Notes: generated by a model from the sequence alone, not told the origin. Shown: positions 49,815 to 62,203, numbered from the stretch's first letter. The stretch: DNA of 64,000 bases from Brachynemurus nebulosus (GCA_035578155.1 JAPWDM010000005.1:40679365-40743364); one strand, 5' to 3'. Made by a program: numbers and translations.

Positions 49815-50060
49815 CCTACATTGTGTGGAGGCGGATTCGTATGGCACGTAGGTACGTTGGCGGCGAACCACCACGATGGTGTATGCGGGGGTTTCGTATG
49901 TAGAAAAAGAATACGGCAATCGCCGAACGCGCCGCGATAACAAAATTCACCATTACGGCGCGGCGTACAACGGATACCGTTTGGTTCGTCAAACACACCA
50001 CTCGCTAACATCGTAGAGTGTGTGAGTGCGCACACTATCACTATTCACTATGTGAAAATT
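49815..50060. promoter_or_regulatory. CG-rich island, possible promoter or 5' non-coding exon
   Basis: About 240 bp with frequent CpG (GGCGGCGAACC, CGAACGCGCCGCGATA, ACGGCGCGGCG) stand out in a strongly AT-rich background about 1.5 kb before exon 1. A GTGAGT donor-like site is at 50022, and TCACTATTCACT initiator-like repeats are at about 50038. Open frames occur on both strands because stops are rare at this composition; none looks like a protein. It is most simply the upstream promoter/leader of the + strand gene, but a CpG-rich repeat fragment cannot be excluded. Confidence 0.35.
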
Positions 50061-51475
50061 GCATTGTTGTGTGTTTATTATTGTGAATTGGTGTGAAACT
50101 AATTTAAAAATTTCACACAAATCGAAAATATCAAAAATAAAGTTTGTGTTTTCAGTGTGATGTTTTGGTGATTGTTTACCGATGAGTTATACTTATGTGG
50201 TGAAAAAAAAAAATAATAGAAATTTGAATAAAATTAATAATAAAATAATTGAATTATTAGAATAATTGTCTTTTTTTAAGGTCAGTTACATATTGAGGAA
50301 TTAAATCAAGTAAGCTGTGAGAGGTGCAATTCTAAATATAAATAATAAACCTCATTTTTTTTTCTTTTTTATTATGAATAATGATATTGTAAACAACTGT
50401 GACCCTTCTTTTGGATTAATTATGCAATTATTTGTTGGACAGATGGGTTTTTATTATGGTTAGCACAAATAACACAAAATTATTTTTTCTGAATCATTTT
50501 ACTTCCAAAATTTGAAAATATATCGGAATTATTAACAATTTAAAGCACCAACATATATATATTGACGCTAAAATTTGGAAAATTTTGTCGTTTTCTGGGA
50601 ATGTTTTTCTTTATTTAGATGAAAACGATTTCTTAACATTTCTGGACGGCGTTCAAGTCCATCTGACCCTTTGGTAACATTTTAGGAAATTTGAAGGAAA
50701 CACTGGAACCAGTATCGTTTATTTTCTTCAACATTTTTAGAACATTTGGTAAATTTAAAGCATCCCATTTAATCACAAGAGATGAGATATTTTTTCTGTT
50801 TCTTTTGTCCTAGTTTCGAAAACAAAAAATATATGTATGTATGTATGTATGTATGTATATAAATTTTTTTATAATTTTAATTAACAATTTCTGCAAGCTT
50901 TTTTCCTTGTTGTTGCTTTAAACAACCCCTGAATCTATTCCAAATTCATTAACCTACTTTTCTTATGCCAACTGACGTCATTTGGGCCCTCGTTCAACAA
51001 TTTTTAGTCAATACTTTCGCATAAATTCCCATCCATTAAAATTAGTGAATGCCAATTCTTTCAAAAAACTGTTCGTGTTACCAAATCCTATTGCCTGAAT
51101 AGATATAATCTTAAACAATCAAAATTTTTTTCGTAACTTATAATAAACTTTGTTAATTTAACTTTCAGCTACAATAGTTTCTTTTATTTTTCGTAATATG
51201 TATTGAATATCAAAAATTATTACATAAAAACATATAATAAAAAAAAAATATATTTGACAGTTCAAGATTGCTTAATAATTCTTTTGAAAAAAAAAAAATA
51301 ACTCATATTTATTTAACTTAGCACTTAATTGGCTGGAACCAATTCTTAGATAAAAGTCGTAATTAATTAACGTGCAATTTTAGAAACAATAATGGAAATG
51401 ATAATAGATAAATCTTTATCAAAAGACTTTTACTAAAAACATGAGTGAAAAATGAGTCATATGTTATTATAACTG
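50061..51475. other. Upstream region of exon 1, unassigned
   Basis: It lies between the CG-rich island and exon 1. An AAG|GTCAGT donor-like site at 50279 could end a leader exon starting in the island; otherwise plain sequence. Confidence 0.4.
50826..50860. repeat. (TATG)n microsatellite
   Basis: About seven TATG/TGTA units before a T-rich run. Confidence 0.85.
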
Positions 51476-51485
51476 TGCGCATGCG
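51476..51485. promoter_or_regulatory. NRF-1/erect-wing-type palindrome TGCGCATGCG upstream of the exon-1 ATG
   Basis: The exact ten-base palindrome TGCGCATGCG lies 15 bp before the ATG. It matches the core bound by NRF-1 and its insect orthologue erect wing, a common core-promoter element. In this AT-rich sequence such a string is unlikely by chance at this position. It supports a transcription start immediately upstream of exon 1. Confidence 0.45.
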
Positions 51486-51500
51486 TCTGAAACATAAATA

Positions 51501-51774
51501 ATGTTACAACTAGCTGTCGGTGGAAAACCACGTTCCATTGTTGGTCTTGTACCACCAGCTGCATCTGATTCGAAAAAGAGTAAATCAAACACGACACCGG
51601 CCGCTAACGGGGCCAACGGTGACACCAGCGGCACTAGTAGTGGTGACATAAATCGACGAACGACATTTGGGTCAAATCGAAATAGTACCGCGAGCTCGGA
51701 TCGTTACAGTTCCGATGTGGAGGATGTTATCCAAGAGTCGAAATATTGGAGCAATAAGATGGCTGAACAGGAAG
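51501..51774 (+). CDS. Coding exon 1 of an unrecognised 199-aa protein with a candidate C-terminal CaaX box
   Basis: I do not recognise the family. The exon runs from an ATG to a GTAGTA donor at 51775 and ends in phase 1 after 91 codons. It is much more GC-rich than its surroundings. The encoded N-terminus is low complexity: a short hydrophobic start (MLQLAVGGKPRSIVGLVPP), a Lys/Ser patch, an Ala/Asn/Gly/Thr-rich stretch (about residues 30-50) and a Ser-rich segment (about 60-70). A more ordered-looking acidic/amphipathic segment follows (VEDVIQESKYWSNKMAEQE, about 72-90). Exons 2 and 3 fit in phase and complete the protein at 62856. No signal peptide or membrane segment is evident. An ATG this close to the TGCGCATGCG motif suggests a short 5' leader, or that this is an internal promoter. 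Start confidence is moderate; coding confidence is high from composition and splice phase. Confidence 0.8.
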
Positions 51775-52406
51775 GTAGTATTTTTGAAATACTCTAATTT
51801 TTTGTTGAAGATAAAGCTGACTTTAAAATCGAGTTTCGCGACAGGGGTGAAAAATTCAGTATGGTACAATCACAACTTTTCTTTACAAAAAAAGGAAGTT
51901 GATAAATTATAAGAAATACGATTTTGCACATTTCTGAATAATTTAATTCTTTAATTTACAATCTTCCATATTATTGCGTCTTGACTAACTGTTTACAAAA
52001 ATATTTTAAATGGAATACGCGAAAAAAGAAGCTGAACTGCTAAGGGTGTAGTATAATAAATTTGTAATATTGACAAAACGCTCAACTCGTATACTATTCA
52101 ACAACTAATACACTTTACATGGAACTATTGACGCGGTATAGCGTCGTGTCGCAGTTAGTCAGGTTTCCCTTGACGCCATACAGCGTCAGTAACTGTCAAC
52201 GTGTTAATTTGAAATATTTAAATTGTATTAACGTAAAAGCCCCTATACCCGAACGCGTTCAATACTCGAACAGTTTTGATATCAAAAGTAATGATATCAA
52301 AATATTTCATAAATCTTCTTGTATCAATGCAGTTGTAAATAAATTATTGTCTTCGCAACACTTTTACTAGATTTAATATTCATCTACATATTGTAGAACT
52401 CGTAGG

Positions 52407-52843
52407 TAGTGATGAGCACAATTAGTCTTGGTCTTGAAATGTTGTCATGATCTTGCATTTTTTGCAAGACCAAGACCAAAACTATGTATACCAAGAGCAA
52501 GACCAAGGCCAAGACTATAAATATGGCTGCAAGACCAATACCAAGACTCAAGTGAGCAAGACCAAGAAAAAACCAAGACTCTTGCTAAACTATTTAAATA
52601 GTTTGAAAGTATAATTAATACCGTGAAGAGAGAAAATTCTGATTTTAGAAGGAAAAAATTCACTAATGTAAAAAATGCAAGAAAGTGCAAGATTTTTCAA
52701 CAATACCAAGACCAAGACTGCATTTTGCAAGACCAAGACCCAAACTGCTGTAGCAGGACCAAGACCGAGATTCTTAATGCAAGAACAAGACCAAGACCAA
52801 GACTGCCAAGTCTTGGTCTTGGTCTTGTATTTGCTCATCACTA
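52407..52843. mobile_element. hAT-type MITE made of CTTGGT hexamers, copy 2
   Basis: Ends TAGTGATGAGCAC and ATTTGCTCATCACTA, flanked by CTCGTAGG and CTCGTAAT (6 of 8). The hexamer array and the same core (GAGAGAAAATTCTGATTTTAG) occur in inverted orientation relative to copy 1. It lies in intron 1. Confidence 0.8.
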
Positions 52844-55800
52844 CTCGTAATACTCATATAACTATAGCCACCATCCATGATTTTTACCTCAATAAATTTT
52901 AAAACTTTTCAGCAACTTTTTCCGCTTCCTGGCAACAAATCTGTTGAAAGATAAATTCAGTTTCCAACGGCCATATAGTTAAATGAACAAAACTGACTTT
53001 TTCATGAATGTACACCTCAGTTAATGGATCTTATATAGTCCTTTTCGGGCCTACCGTTTTTTGAGAAATTAAATTTCGGAATCGATATTCTCATTATCAG
53101 AAACATATTTTTTGTCTCCAAAATTTTCATAAAATTTCCTCACTTGTTGAATTTTAACAAAAGAACATTTTCTAACTTATTACGATCAAATTTACGCTTT
53201 TATATCGAATATATTTTCTCTAGACTGTTCGTCTGTGTTTTTATGTTTCAATTCTTCTTTACGCTGATCAAATATCCTTTGTTGCGATACATGAAACAAC
53301 GCATGCCTTTTATTTACGTGTTTTATCTGTCAGACTTGTTTATATTCAAAACATGCCCTAACGGGCTGGCATTCACTTGGGAATCAATATATTTTGTTAG
53401 AAGTTAGAATTCTGATGAAATAATACCGTAGGTTATTCGCTATGTACGTAGACAAACATGAGGGAAAATACGTACGAAGGAGGTAGCTTTGAAGTTGTTT
53501 ATTTTATAAAATTGTTTTTTCTACTAAGTAGCCAAAATGGAATTTACATAAGTTTTGAATAGAAATAAAAATCAAGTTACATTTTCCGAAGGAAAATCAC
53601 ATTTCTTATAGCAAATTTTGTTAAAAAACATGTATGATACATAGATCTAATTAAATTTTTGAGTTATTCAGTTTTTAGTACGTACCATGTATAAAAAACG
53701 CGGAGTAAATCTAAAAAAAATCAATAATTTATTGTAATTATTGTAATCAATTATTTATAGTTTGAAGACGGTTATATTTATCATAAGCTATTATTGAGAA
53801 ATAACAATAAATTTAAATGAATGTTTAAACTGATAAAATTATATATATTAAAAAATATACATATGTAAATGATAATAGATCCCTAAAACCGTAAAATACA
53901 TTTTGATTCTTTGTAGATTTTGAATGGAATGGTCTTTAATGGCTCCTAGTGGCTCTTCTAAAAATGACTCCTAAAATCTTTCTGGCTCCCAATGGCAAAT
54001 TCTACTATATCTATATCAGTCTCTTGTTATTTGACAATTACTAACCTCAATCCTAATCCCTTCGCAGACTGGGAATAAAGACGGGACAAGAAAGTTTTGA
54101 AACTGTGTTGTGAGCGTTTCTACTATTGAATTCACTTAAGGAAAATGGATAATTTATTTGAATTAAACTCTATTCTTTTGTATGGCAATTCTGATTCCTA
54201 GATCAAGAATGCGATGCTTCAAAATCCCGACATCTCGGGACTGAAATTTCAGTATCCGAATTAATGGTCTCCCTCTAATTTGGATTATTGAAATTTTATT
54301 TATTTGACAACCTCACTACTATGGTAGCTACTGTTTAACTACACGAGACAGAAACCATAGTAGAGAGGTAGTGTCAAAAAAAATATTTCTTTGCCTGAAA
54401 ATATTTGTTTTTACTAGAAAAAATTTTTTTTTATTAAAAGAAAAATTTCTTTAAGTATAAAAATATTTTTTTGATATCATTTAAAGGAACATTTCTTTGA
54501 ATCAATGAAATTTTTTCACTATATGTAAACACTCTCGCCTCTCTGAAGATTTTCTCCATCCAGTACCCAGCGATTCCACCTTTTTCAAAAGTTTCATTTT
54601 ATCATTAAACAGAATAAAAGTAACATTTTATCATTAAACAGGATCTGACTATTAATCATACGTAGAATTATTTCCGTTAAAAACAAAAAATAAAATATTC
54701 TTTGTGATAATACTGATAACTGATAATAATGTAAAAACATTTTTCTCCGTTTCGTCATAATTGTATTCAGTATCAGAACATCATTAACTTTATTATATAA
54801 TAGCGATTCTGTTCATTAAAAATAAATATTAAATAATATTTAAATGTCAGAGTTCACTTGAACACAAGTACACAACTCATCCTTTAAACTAGACCCCTTT
54901 CTTGACACATTCCATTCGCGCAAAAGTGTATAATTATGCGGTATGTATGATAATTATATGATTAAAATGGAAAATTTCATAATTATTGTATTTTTTGATA
55001 ACATTTTTCGATAAAACTAATTAAGTAAGTTAAATAATAAAGTATCTTTTTTAATTAGGCTAGTTAAAGCTTTATTTAGATTCCACTGTTTAAAAACATG
55101 TACCATGGTTTAAATTCTTGAGATAGTTTTAGAAAAGTTAGTAAGCAAATGAGATTAGCTTTAATTGGAAAACTGTTACGAATTTTATATTAGAAAGTTG
55201 TAACTATACAGGGTGCAAAAAAAATAACTCTCGTCCTCTTGAGGGGTGAATCATCGCACTCTGTAGACACTAAAACAACAGGAATTTTTTCGGAATTAAC
55301 AGTTTGAGAAAATCGCAAATTAACTGGCTACATGATGTTTCTAAATTTTCTAAATACGGCCCTGCCTAAATTATGCATAAATACCTTCCTAATATCAAAG
55401 GTAGAAAATAATTTTATTGTCTGAAATTCAATAAAATATTCTTTTGTTACTTTACCTAAGGTGGGTACACAATATATATTAAACTCAAATAAATCGGCTC
55501 AGTAATTTCGTCAAAAAAAATTTTTTTTGAAAATTTTTGTCTGGTTGTGTATTCATAAACTATTAGCCTCAGAGGGTTGAAATTTGGCAGGAATGTATCT
55601 GGGGCCAAGAAGTATTATTTCCTATAAAAACAATCAATTTTGCGTCAAGGGCCGTTTTCCCTATCTTACCCGGCTATGCCCTTTGGAGAACACTACTCAT
55701 TTTTAAGTCATATAATATTTTTACGTTTCAAAATATCAGTTTCAATTTTCATATTGGCTTCAAGTGAAAGAAAACAATAAATTTCATATACATACAATAT

Positions 55801-57384
55801 AAAATACTATATTGGTGTATTGTTACATATATACCATATACGTACGTGTAACAAGGAGGTAATTTATAAAGGTCAACAGCACAGTAAATACCAACAACAT
55901 TCCCCCAGAGATACATCAGATTAAATTGACTCCATATAGCTACTATAATATTCATAATTTAATACAATATCCCTATCCACGGGAGATTAGAAAGTTACAT
56001 AAAAGACTTCGAAAATCGACAAAAAGTATAATTAACAACACTGGTCAGTTTTACGGCAGTTGACCATAAATAGTATTAGTATGATTAAAGCTGCGCATAC
56101 ACTAGGTCGGCAGCCCGGCGCAGTACGGATTTCTTTATAGGAGATCCGTCCACTTGCTGCATAGCAAGAGCGCATGCGATTTTCAGTTGTTATGTAGCTC
56201 ATAATTAATAATTAAGACTGATTTAATTATCCCTACTGAATAAATCATGTTTTATTAATAAATTTCTAAATACGTCGATGTCACTTTTGATTACTATATT
56301 CACCGTTTAATTTTCTACCAATGCATATAACCTAAATTTATGTTGGCTTTCAAAGATAATAATGACAAACGTTTATTTTATTACGTCAAATTGCAGAATT
56401 TTACTATTAATACTGTCACTAATATGGATGAATACTTCATAAAATATTATAAAGTGCTTGCATATACCTATGAATTTCTGCATTGCATAGTTATTAAAAA
56501 TATTATTGTACTATGCAGCATAAACTAATCCTTCAAGGATCATTTGGGTATGAATCGTCGTTAAGCCTGAGTCGTTTATGTTGTTTTAAATAGGAATAAT
56601 AAAAATAAAAATAGTAAACCATAGAACCACTATTATGAGTTTTAAATATGTTCTCTTATGCATTATTATATTTGCTGCTGCTATACTAGCGCAGGTAAAC
56701 AAAAGTAGTTAAGTCCAAAATATCAGCTTTACAGTAGAGATAAAAACTAAAATGAAATGCTGGCAACATCAGTTTATTTGAATTATCTTCAAGTTTACAT
56801 GACATTTTGTAATTTTTTTTTTTTTTTGATCAATTATTTTCTTGACACGTAACACAGTAAATCATAAAAAAATAAACTTTAAACCTTAAACTAAATTTTT
56901 TAAAGACATTTTTATGGACTTATAAAAAACAACAATAAATTTCATTATTAAAGGCATTTGTGGACTTAACCTGTTTTAGGGAGTAGTTGTTGCTATAAAA
57001 ATACATTTCCAATTTAATTAAACTATGTACTTATTTATTATTTTATTAAGAATTTTAAGAACTTAACTTCTTTTGCTAGTTTCTGAAAAGAATTTTTTTT
57101 ATAACAAGTGCATAAAAAATGATGTTGGGGGGTGGAATTGACTTTTGCCCTTTTGGAAATATATGAGATGGACTCTCTTGGTCCTTATTATAAACTTTAA
57201 AAAAAATAAAAAATGGGCTTAACTACTTTTGTCTACCTGCGCTAGATATACCTATAACAGTATATTTTTATATGTGTGTTATATAATTTTTTTTCTATAG
57301 AATCCTATAAAAAAAAAATATTTAGTTAATATAGAATATCATTGCAAAGAATAGTAAAGTCAATTTGTTAAGAAATTTCTATTA

Positions 57385-57452
57385 TCCGTCTAATTCGATT
57401 AACGATCACCATCCCAGTTCCGATAGTGACGGTTAATCGAAGTTCTACTGTA
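57385..57452. mobile_element. pogo-type terminal repeat remnant
   Basis: TTATCCGTCTAATTCGATTAACG and GGTTAATCGAAGTTCTACTG give the pogo-like end ACAGTAGAACTTCGATTAAC and an inner inverted copy. The rest of the element is missing. Confidence 0.45.
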
Positions 57453-58006
57453 TTTTTAATTGCAATACAACCCTTCAGTAATGCTAGTCTCCGTTTCTCT
57501 AAACCTCAGTAAGGATTCTATTACTTTCAATACACATTTTCATTCTGAGTAATATTTTAAATGACTCCATTAACAATAAAATTAAGTAATTATACACTTT
57601 CATGTTCAGCTAGTTTTTTTAGTTATAAGTAAAAAAATAATGGTCCGATTTTAATGATTTTTTCTTTAAAAATGTTTGCCATTACGGCGGCTTAATAAAG
57701 AAAATATACTAGAACACGATACCGATACTGGAAAGGCTGCGAAAATTTTCATAAATCTATGTATTAATAAAAACGGAGGAGCACTACTGCAACCCTTGAG
57801 CAAAGGATAATTAAATAAATAGCCCCAATTGTAATTAATTACTCTTGGCCCGAAAATGAGGCTTCAGTGGTGCTCCACGGTCCATTTATTTCTATTAATA
57901 TACGGATTTTTTCAGATTTTCCAGTCTTTCCAATATCGGTATTGAGTTCTAGTATTTTTTTTTAAATTAATCACAATGGCATATTCAGAAAGAGTGAAAC
58001 GAAATA

Positions 58007-58473
58007 CAGTAGCCACTATGAAACTGTGCACTACCAAAGTGTTACAACCAATATTACTTCCACCACTCTGGTGTGACAAGCGTTGCATGTAAGTAACAGT
58101 TACATGCCATTGTGACTGTAATAAAATGTCACATTTGTGACTGCTATGTTACGTTTATATGATGTATCAAGGTTGCTTTGATAAAACGCCACAGTGTGAC
58201 TCTTATGTTAATTGTTCGCAACCTAACAATGTTACTTTGATAAAACCTCACAGAACTGACTCTTATGTTATGTTTTTGTGACGTATCAACGTTACTTTAA
58301 TAAAATGTTACAATCAAACGTTGCATGTAAGTACACGTATAATGTTTGTTTTGTTACTGTCGTAGTACAGGTACATAGCAGTAAACTGGTTACTGGCGTC
58401 TACATATTTTTTTTATCTCACTATGAAACTGTGATTTTAGTGCCGTGCTGTAACACTTTCATAGTGCCGACTG
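58007..58473. mobile_element. TA-flanked MITE with 60-bp internal repeats
   Basis: Ends CAGTAGCCACTATGAAACTG and the complement of TTTCATAGTGCCGACTG, flanked by TA. The interior has about three copies of a 59-60-bp unit (TGACTCTTATGTTA ... ACTTTGATAAAA) starting near 58138, 58197 and 58257. It lies in intron 1. Confidence 0.7.
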
Positions 58474-58726
58474 TATAACCATGAAAAATACAGAACTAGA
58501 GGAGCGATATCGCTTTTTCAAGAATTTTACTCTCCTCTTGCACAAATTTGACATTTTTGAGAGGTTCTACTGTAGCTAATTAATTAATTCAGTTTGATTT
58601 CTCACATTGCAATTATTTTTTTTTAATTTGAGTGTTATGAAACTTGAATAAAGTTTAGATTGAGTAGGAAGTTTTTTTTATGTTAGCTTATAAGTCACAA
58701 ACATTCTTAAAGTTTAAACATCAATA

Positions 58727-58945
58727 AGGTATGGTTCATTTCAGTTAAATTTAACCATGCTTCGTCACTTTGAATTTAAATAATTACCGTTTTCTTGGCT
58801 TTATCTCTTTTATTATTGCATCTATGTAAATTTTAAATTTGCAGTTTATTTTTAGAAAAGAATAGAAGATTGATTTGTTTCGAATATAAGAATTATTTAA
58901 TTTTTTAACGAAAACTCATGATCAATTGTATCTGAAACGAGGTAT
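58727..58945 (-). repeat. Dispersed repeat, copy B
   Basis: Reverse complement of 32425-32650 (CATGCTTCGTCACTTTGAAT versus ATTCAAAGTGACGAAGCATG-type match). It lies in intron 1. Confidence 0.75.
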
Positions 58946-58994
58946 ACGTAAAATGATTCGGTTCAAGTTGCAGATTATAAATCTGGCTGACTGA

Positions 58995-59454
58995 GGTCCG
59001 ATTTACATTAACGCTCTGTTCTCACTCCGATATCACTCCGCTCCAGGTTCGATAAAATATTCTTACACAATAAACAATGAGTGTATTCACATCATCGCTC
59101 TGATATCGGTCCGATATCAGTCGCGGTTCGCTCCCGTTTCAATGCCACTCCAATATCAATACTACTCAGGTAATATTTTATCGGAGCGATATCAGACTTG
59201 TTATGGCTTGTACCTATAGTGTAAACACTTTTTTGATTCCACTCCACTCCGCTTGCATTCAGTTGTTATGAAAAGATATTTGTATTGAACTGAGACCGAA
59301 TTGGGAGTGTACCCAGAGCAGCATTATAATGTCAATAGAGAATGAATGGGTACCAGCATGATATCAGTACTGTAATGTGAACACAACAAGATTATATCGA
59401 ATCGGGAGCGTAATGATATCGGAGTGAGAGTGAAGTGACAATGTAAATCGGGCC
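58995..59454. mobile_element. PIF/Harbinger-like MITE, copy 1
   Basis: Inverted ends GGTCCGATTTACATTA / GGCCCGATTTACATTG, then TCTCACTCCGATATCA on both sides, flanked by the 3-bp repeat TGA. The interior is rich in CGATATC motifs (about ten). Confidence 0.65.
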
Positions 59455-59954
59455 TGAGCCTTCAATACATCTTACAACAGTATGCGTCATATATCCACAG
59501 CTATAAATTTCTATTGTAGTTCCCAAACTTTCAATATTTTCCATGAAAATAAGGCTATAAATACCAAGTTTTTTTTAATGCCGGAAACATAATTTACAAA
59601 TCTAATTTTGTTTTAATGACATTATTTATCTTATGGACATAAAAATTTATGTGTGCGAATGGAAATTTGTTGTAGGTACTGTTATAGTTTTAGGTGTGTT
59701 TTATTATTCCAATACATGATATGTTTTATAAATATATTACCGGCATTGCTCGGGTGTGACTTAAATATGTAACAGCGATTATACCTATGCTGTACGTAAA
59801 GTATATTATCTGCATTATCTGTAAGTATATGCCGCAGTTTGTTTAAATATTTAATCAGTTGGGGCACGTACGTACACAATGTATGTCTCTTATCTGAGAC
59901 ACGATTCACTAAATACATTATTCTTTTTTATTATAAACCAAATTTTATAGATTA

Positions 59955-60373
59955 CAGGTAAACCTTTTTTATGCGGTGGATCGGGACCGCATAAAAAAAG
60001 TTTCATCGAAAATACATAACTGAAAACGCTCAAAACCTCACGATTTCCTTAGAAATTACTTTTCTAAACAAGATAAAGCATTAATTTACACGTGGGAACA
60101 TTTTATTTCATTTTTATAATATTATGAATATTGTGAAAAATACATCTCTAAAAAAACTAAATGATGCAATAACTTATATTCTTATGCAGTGTACTTATTT
60201 AATGCTTAAAAACCATTAAAATGTATTTTTATCAACCAAAATTATTATAGTTAACGTTAAGTTTCTTACTTTCTCTTGATATTGATTTACATTATATATT
60301 TTAATGACCATTTTTTTAAAAACCGCATAAAAAAATCGCACAAAAAAGGACCGCATAAAAAAAGTTTTAGCTG
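59955..60373. mobile_element. TA-flanked pogo/Tigger-like MITE, copy 2 (shorter, in intron 1)
   Basis: Ends CAGGTAAACCTTTTTTATGC and its complement ending GTTTTAGCTG, flanked by TA. The interior is the reverse complement of about 7310-7700 of copy 1. Confidence 0.75.
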
Positions 60374-60723
60374 TACAGAGATAATAAAATTCGCCAAGTG
60401 CGTATTGGTACGCATTAAATCAGGGTTTCGGAAGCTGAATAATATACTATTAATGTACATTCTTCGTTAAAAATTGACTACAGCTGATGAATAGCAAGCC
60501 AGGCTTTTCATTAATTTTGTTTATTTGCAATATTGTAGGAAACCCTCGATGGAGGAGTCAGACACGCAGTTCATTTAGTTTATTGAACATTTCTCTTAAT
60601 TTCCATTTTCAGTTTATTAGTTAAATAATCGCTGTCCCCATATTTATAAGTTAAACTTATAGATTACTTCAAAAATATTTTGCAAACATTTCATTTTTCT
60701 AAATTTGGATTTTTTTGTTACAG

Positions 60724-60830
60724 TAATATCTGACACGTCTCCGAATGAAGCGCCTATGAAGTGTCGCGATGAACCGGACAGTGACAAACCGAAACGGCGA
60801 TTAATAAAAGTCGACTTTTCGGCGTTGAAG
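60724..60830 (+). CDS. Coding exon 2 of the same protein
   Basis: A TTACAG acceptor at 60718-60723 and a consensus GTGAGT donor at 60831 bound a 107-nt exon. It takes the phase-1 base from exon 1 (G|TA gives Val) and ends in phase 0. It encodes 36 residues including the split Val: an acidic/Pro-rich half (ISDTSPNEAPMK, then a Cys and a DEPDSDKPK stretch) and a basic-hydrophobic end (KRRLIKVDFSALK). The last segment could be a binding motif, but I assign no domain. The upstream intron (51775-60723, about 8.9 kb) is full of transposon remnants. The same acceptor could take another phase-1 first exon, such as the candidate ending at 8961. Confidence 0.8.
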
Positions 60831-61587
60831 GTGAGTGAATTTTTTAAATTGAAAGGAAGTGTTCTTTTGAAGAGGACGATCAAAAGGTGGATATCGAAAG
60901 CTAGATTTCTTAAATTTTACAATAAAATACAAACATGAATTACAGAAACATCGAAAACAAATGTTACAAATTCTCAAAAAATCAATTTTTCGTGTACATT
61001 TTACCCTTTTATCCAAATTAAATACAATTACAGAACTTACTGAAATGATGACGTCAACAACTGAAATTACATGTAGCTAATAATTTATGTAACAACACAT
61101 TACCTTTCACCGTAATTGGTGTAATTTGATTTATGTATTCAGCTTGAAATATACGCTATTTTGTTATGTAAACTGTAAGTGAGCAAATTAGGTCAAGTTT
61201 ATGACCTAACTTCAGGTCATATGTTTGTTTCACGCGTCATTATTGGACATGCGCCATATATGTATATATTTTCCACCCTTATTTATTGATGTTTTTCACA
61301 TTTAGGTTATGTAGAAAAATTTTTTTCTATGAATTTTCTTCTGTGGGTTTGTGTAATGTAACACTTAGCCACAGAAGATTGTCTTGCCAATTGATATACA
61401 TAATATTCAAATATGTTTTGTTGCTTTTAATATAAAAATCGAAGCTTAAAGCTCATACCTAAGAATGTTTGCCTTATAAACTTTTAATATATCTGCTTTA
61501 AAATAAAACTGATACAGTGATACCACTTTCTCAAAGTATTATATTCTTTATTCTATATTCCTTTAAATACTTAATTTTAAGTATTAA

Positions 61588-62192
61588 CCCTTTGCACTCG
61601 ATGGGCACCGCCACGGCGACACAATAATTATTTATTCCACTCGTTAGGCGCCGCAGCGGCGCCATAAACAATAGGTACGTATTTTATTATTTACAACATG
61701 CTAGGGGACCTAAGGCCCGATTTACATTAACGCTCCGCTCTCAGTACGATATCACTCCGCTCCCGGTTCGATAAAATATTCTTACATAATAAATAATGAG
61801 TGTATTCCCATCATCGCTCTGATATCGGTCCGATATCAGTCACGGTTCGCTCTCGCTTCAATGCCGCTCCAATACCAATATCACTGAGATAATATTTTAT
61901 CGGAGCGATATCAGACCCTATATCGATAGTGTGAACACGTTTTGATTCCAATTCGCTCCGTTTCTCACTCAGCCTTCTTCATTTATTTGAAAATTATTAT
62001 GTTAGGAAAACATGATACAACACAACGACGCGACGTCTTGCTACAATACATTGTGATACATACTACTAATTAACTAATAGATATATTGTATTATGATATT
62101 ATGTTCTCCTAATACAATAGTGTTTGCAGCGTTTTGAAACGACTGTCGAATAGCTGAGTACCCATACTAAAAAATGGTTCGAGTGCAAAGGG
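61588..62192. mobile_element. piggyBac-type MITE (TTAA, CCCTTTGCACTCGA ends)
   Basis: Perfect inverted ends CCCTTTGCACTCGA with TTAA on both sides (61584-61587, 62193-62196). CCC ends plus TTAA are the piggyBac signature. It contains CG-rich hairpins (GGCGCCGCAGCGGCGCC) and the nested Harbinger-like fragment. It lies in intron 2. Confidence 0.8.
61714..61968. mobile_element. PIF/Harbinger-like MITE, copy 2 (truncated, nested)
   Basis: It starts GGCCCGATTTACATTAACGC and matches the left part of the copy at 58995, then stops near TTTCTCACTCAGCC without the second end. It is inserted inside the TTAA element 61588-62192. Confidence 0.65.
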
Positions 62193-62203
62193 TTAAGACT
62201 ACC

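Larger units (their letters stand above)
51775..60723 (+). other. Intron 1 of the 199-aa gene
   Basis: This 8.95-kb intron runs from GTAGTA to TTACAG. It contains the CTTGGT-hexamer hAT MITE (52407-52843), a small hairpin at 54304-54379 (arms TTTGACAACCTCACTACTATGG and its imperfect complement), an ACAGGGTG-type fragment at 55209, a pogo-type end at 57385-57452, a tandem-repeat MITE (58007-58473), a dispersed repeat (58727-58945), a Harbinger-like MITE (58995-59454) and a pogo-type MITE (59955-60373). I see no further convincing exon in 52852-57384. Confidence 0.7.

Noticed and set aside
49758..50041. Three overlapping minus-strand frames and one plus-strand frame
   Set aside because: They overlap in a CG-rich patch where stops are rare. 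None shows a protein motif, so a promoter-like region is the simpler reading.
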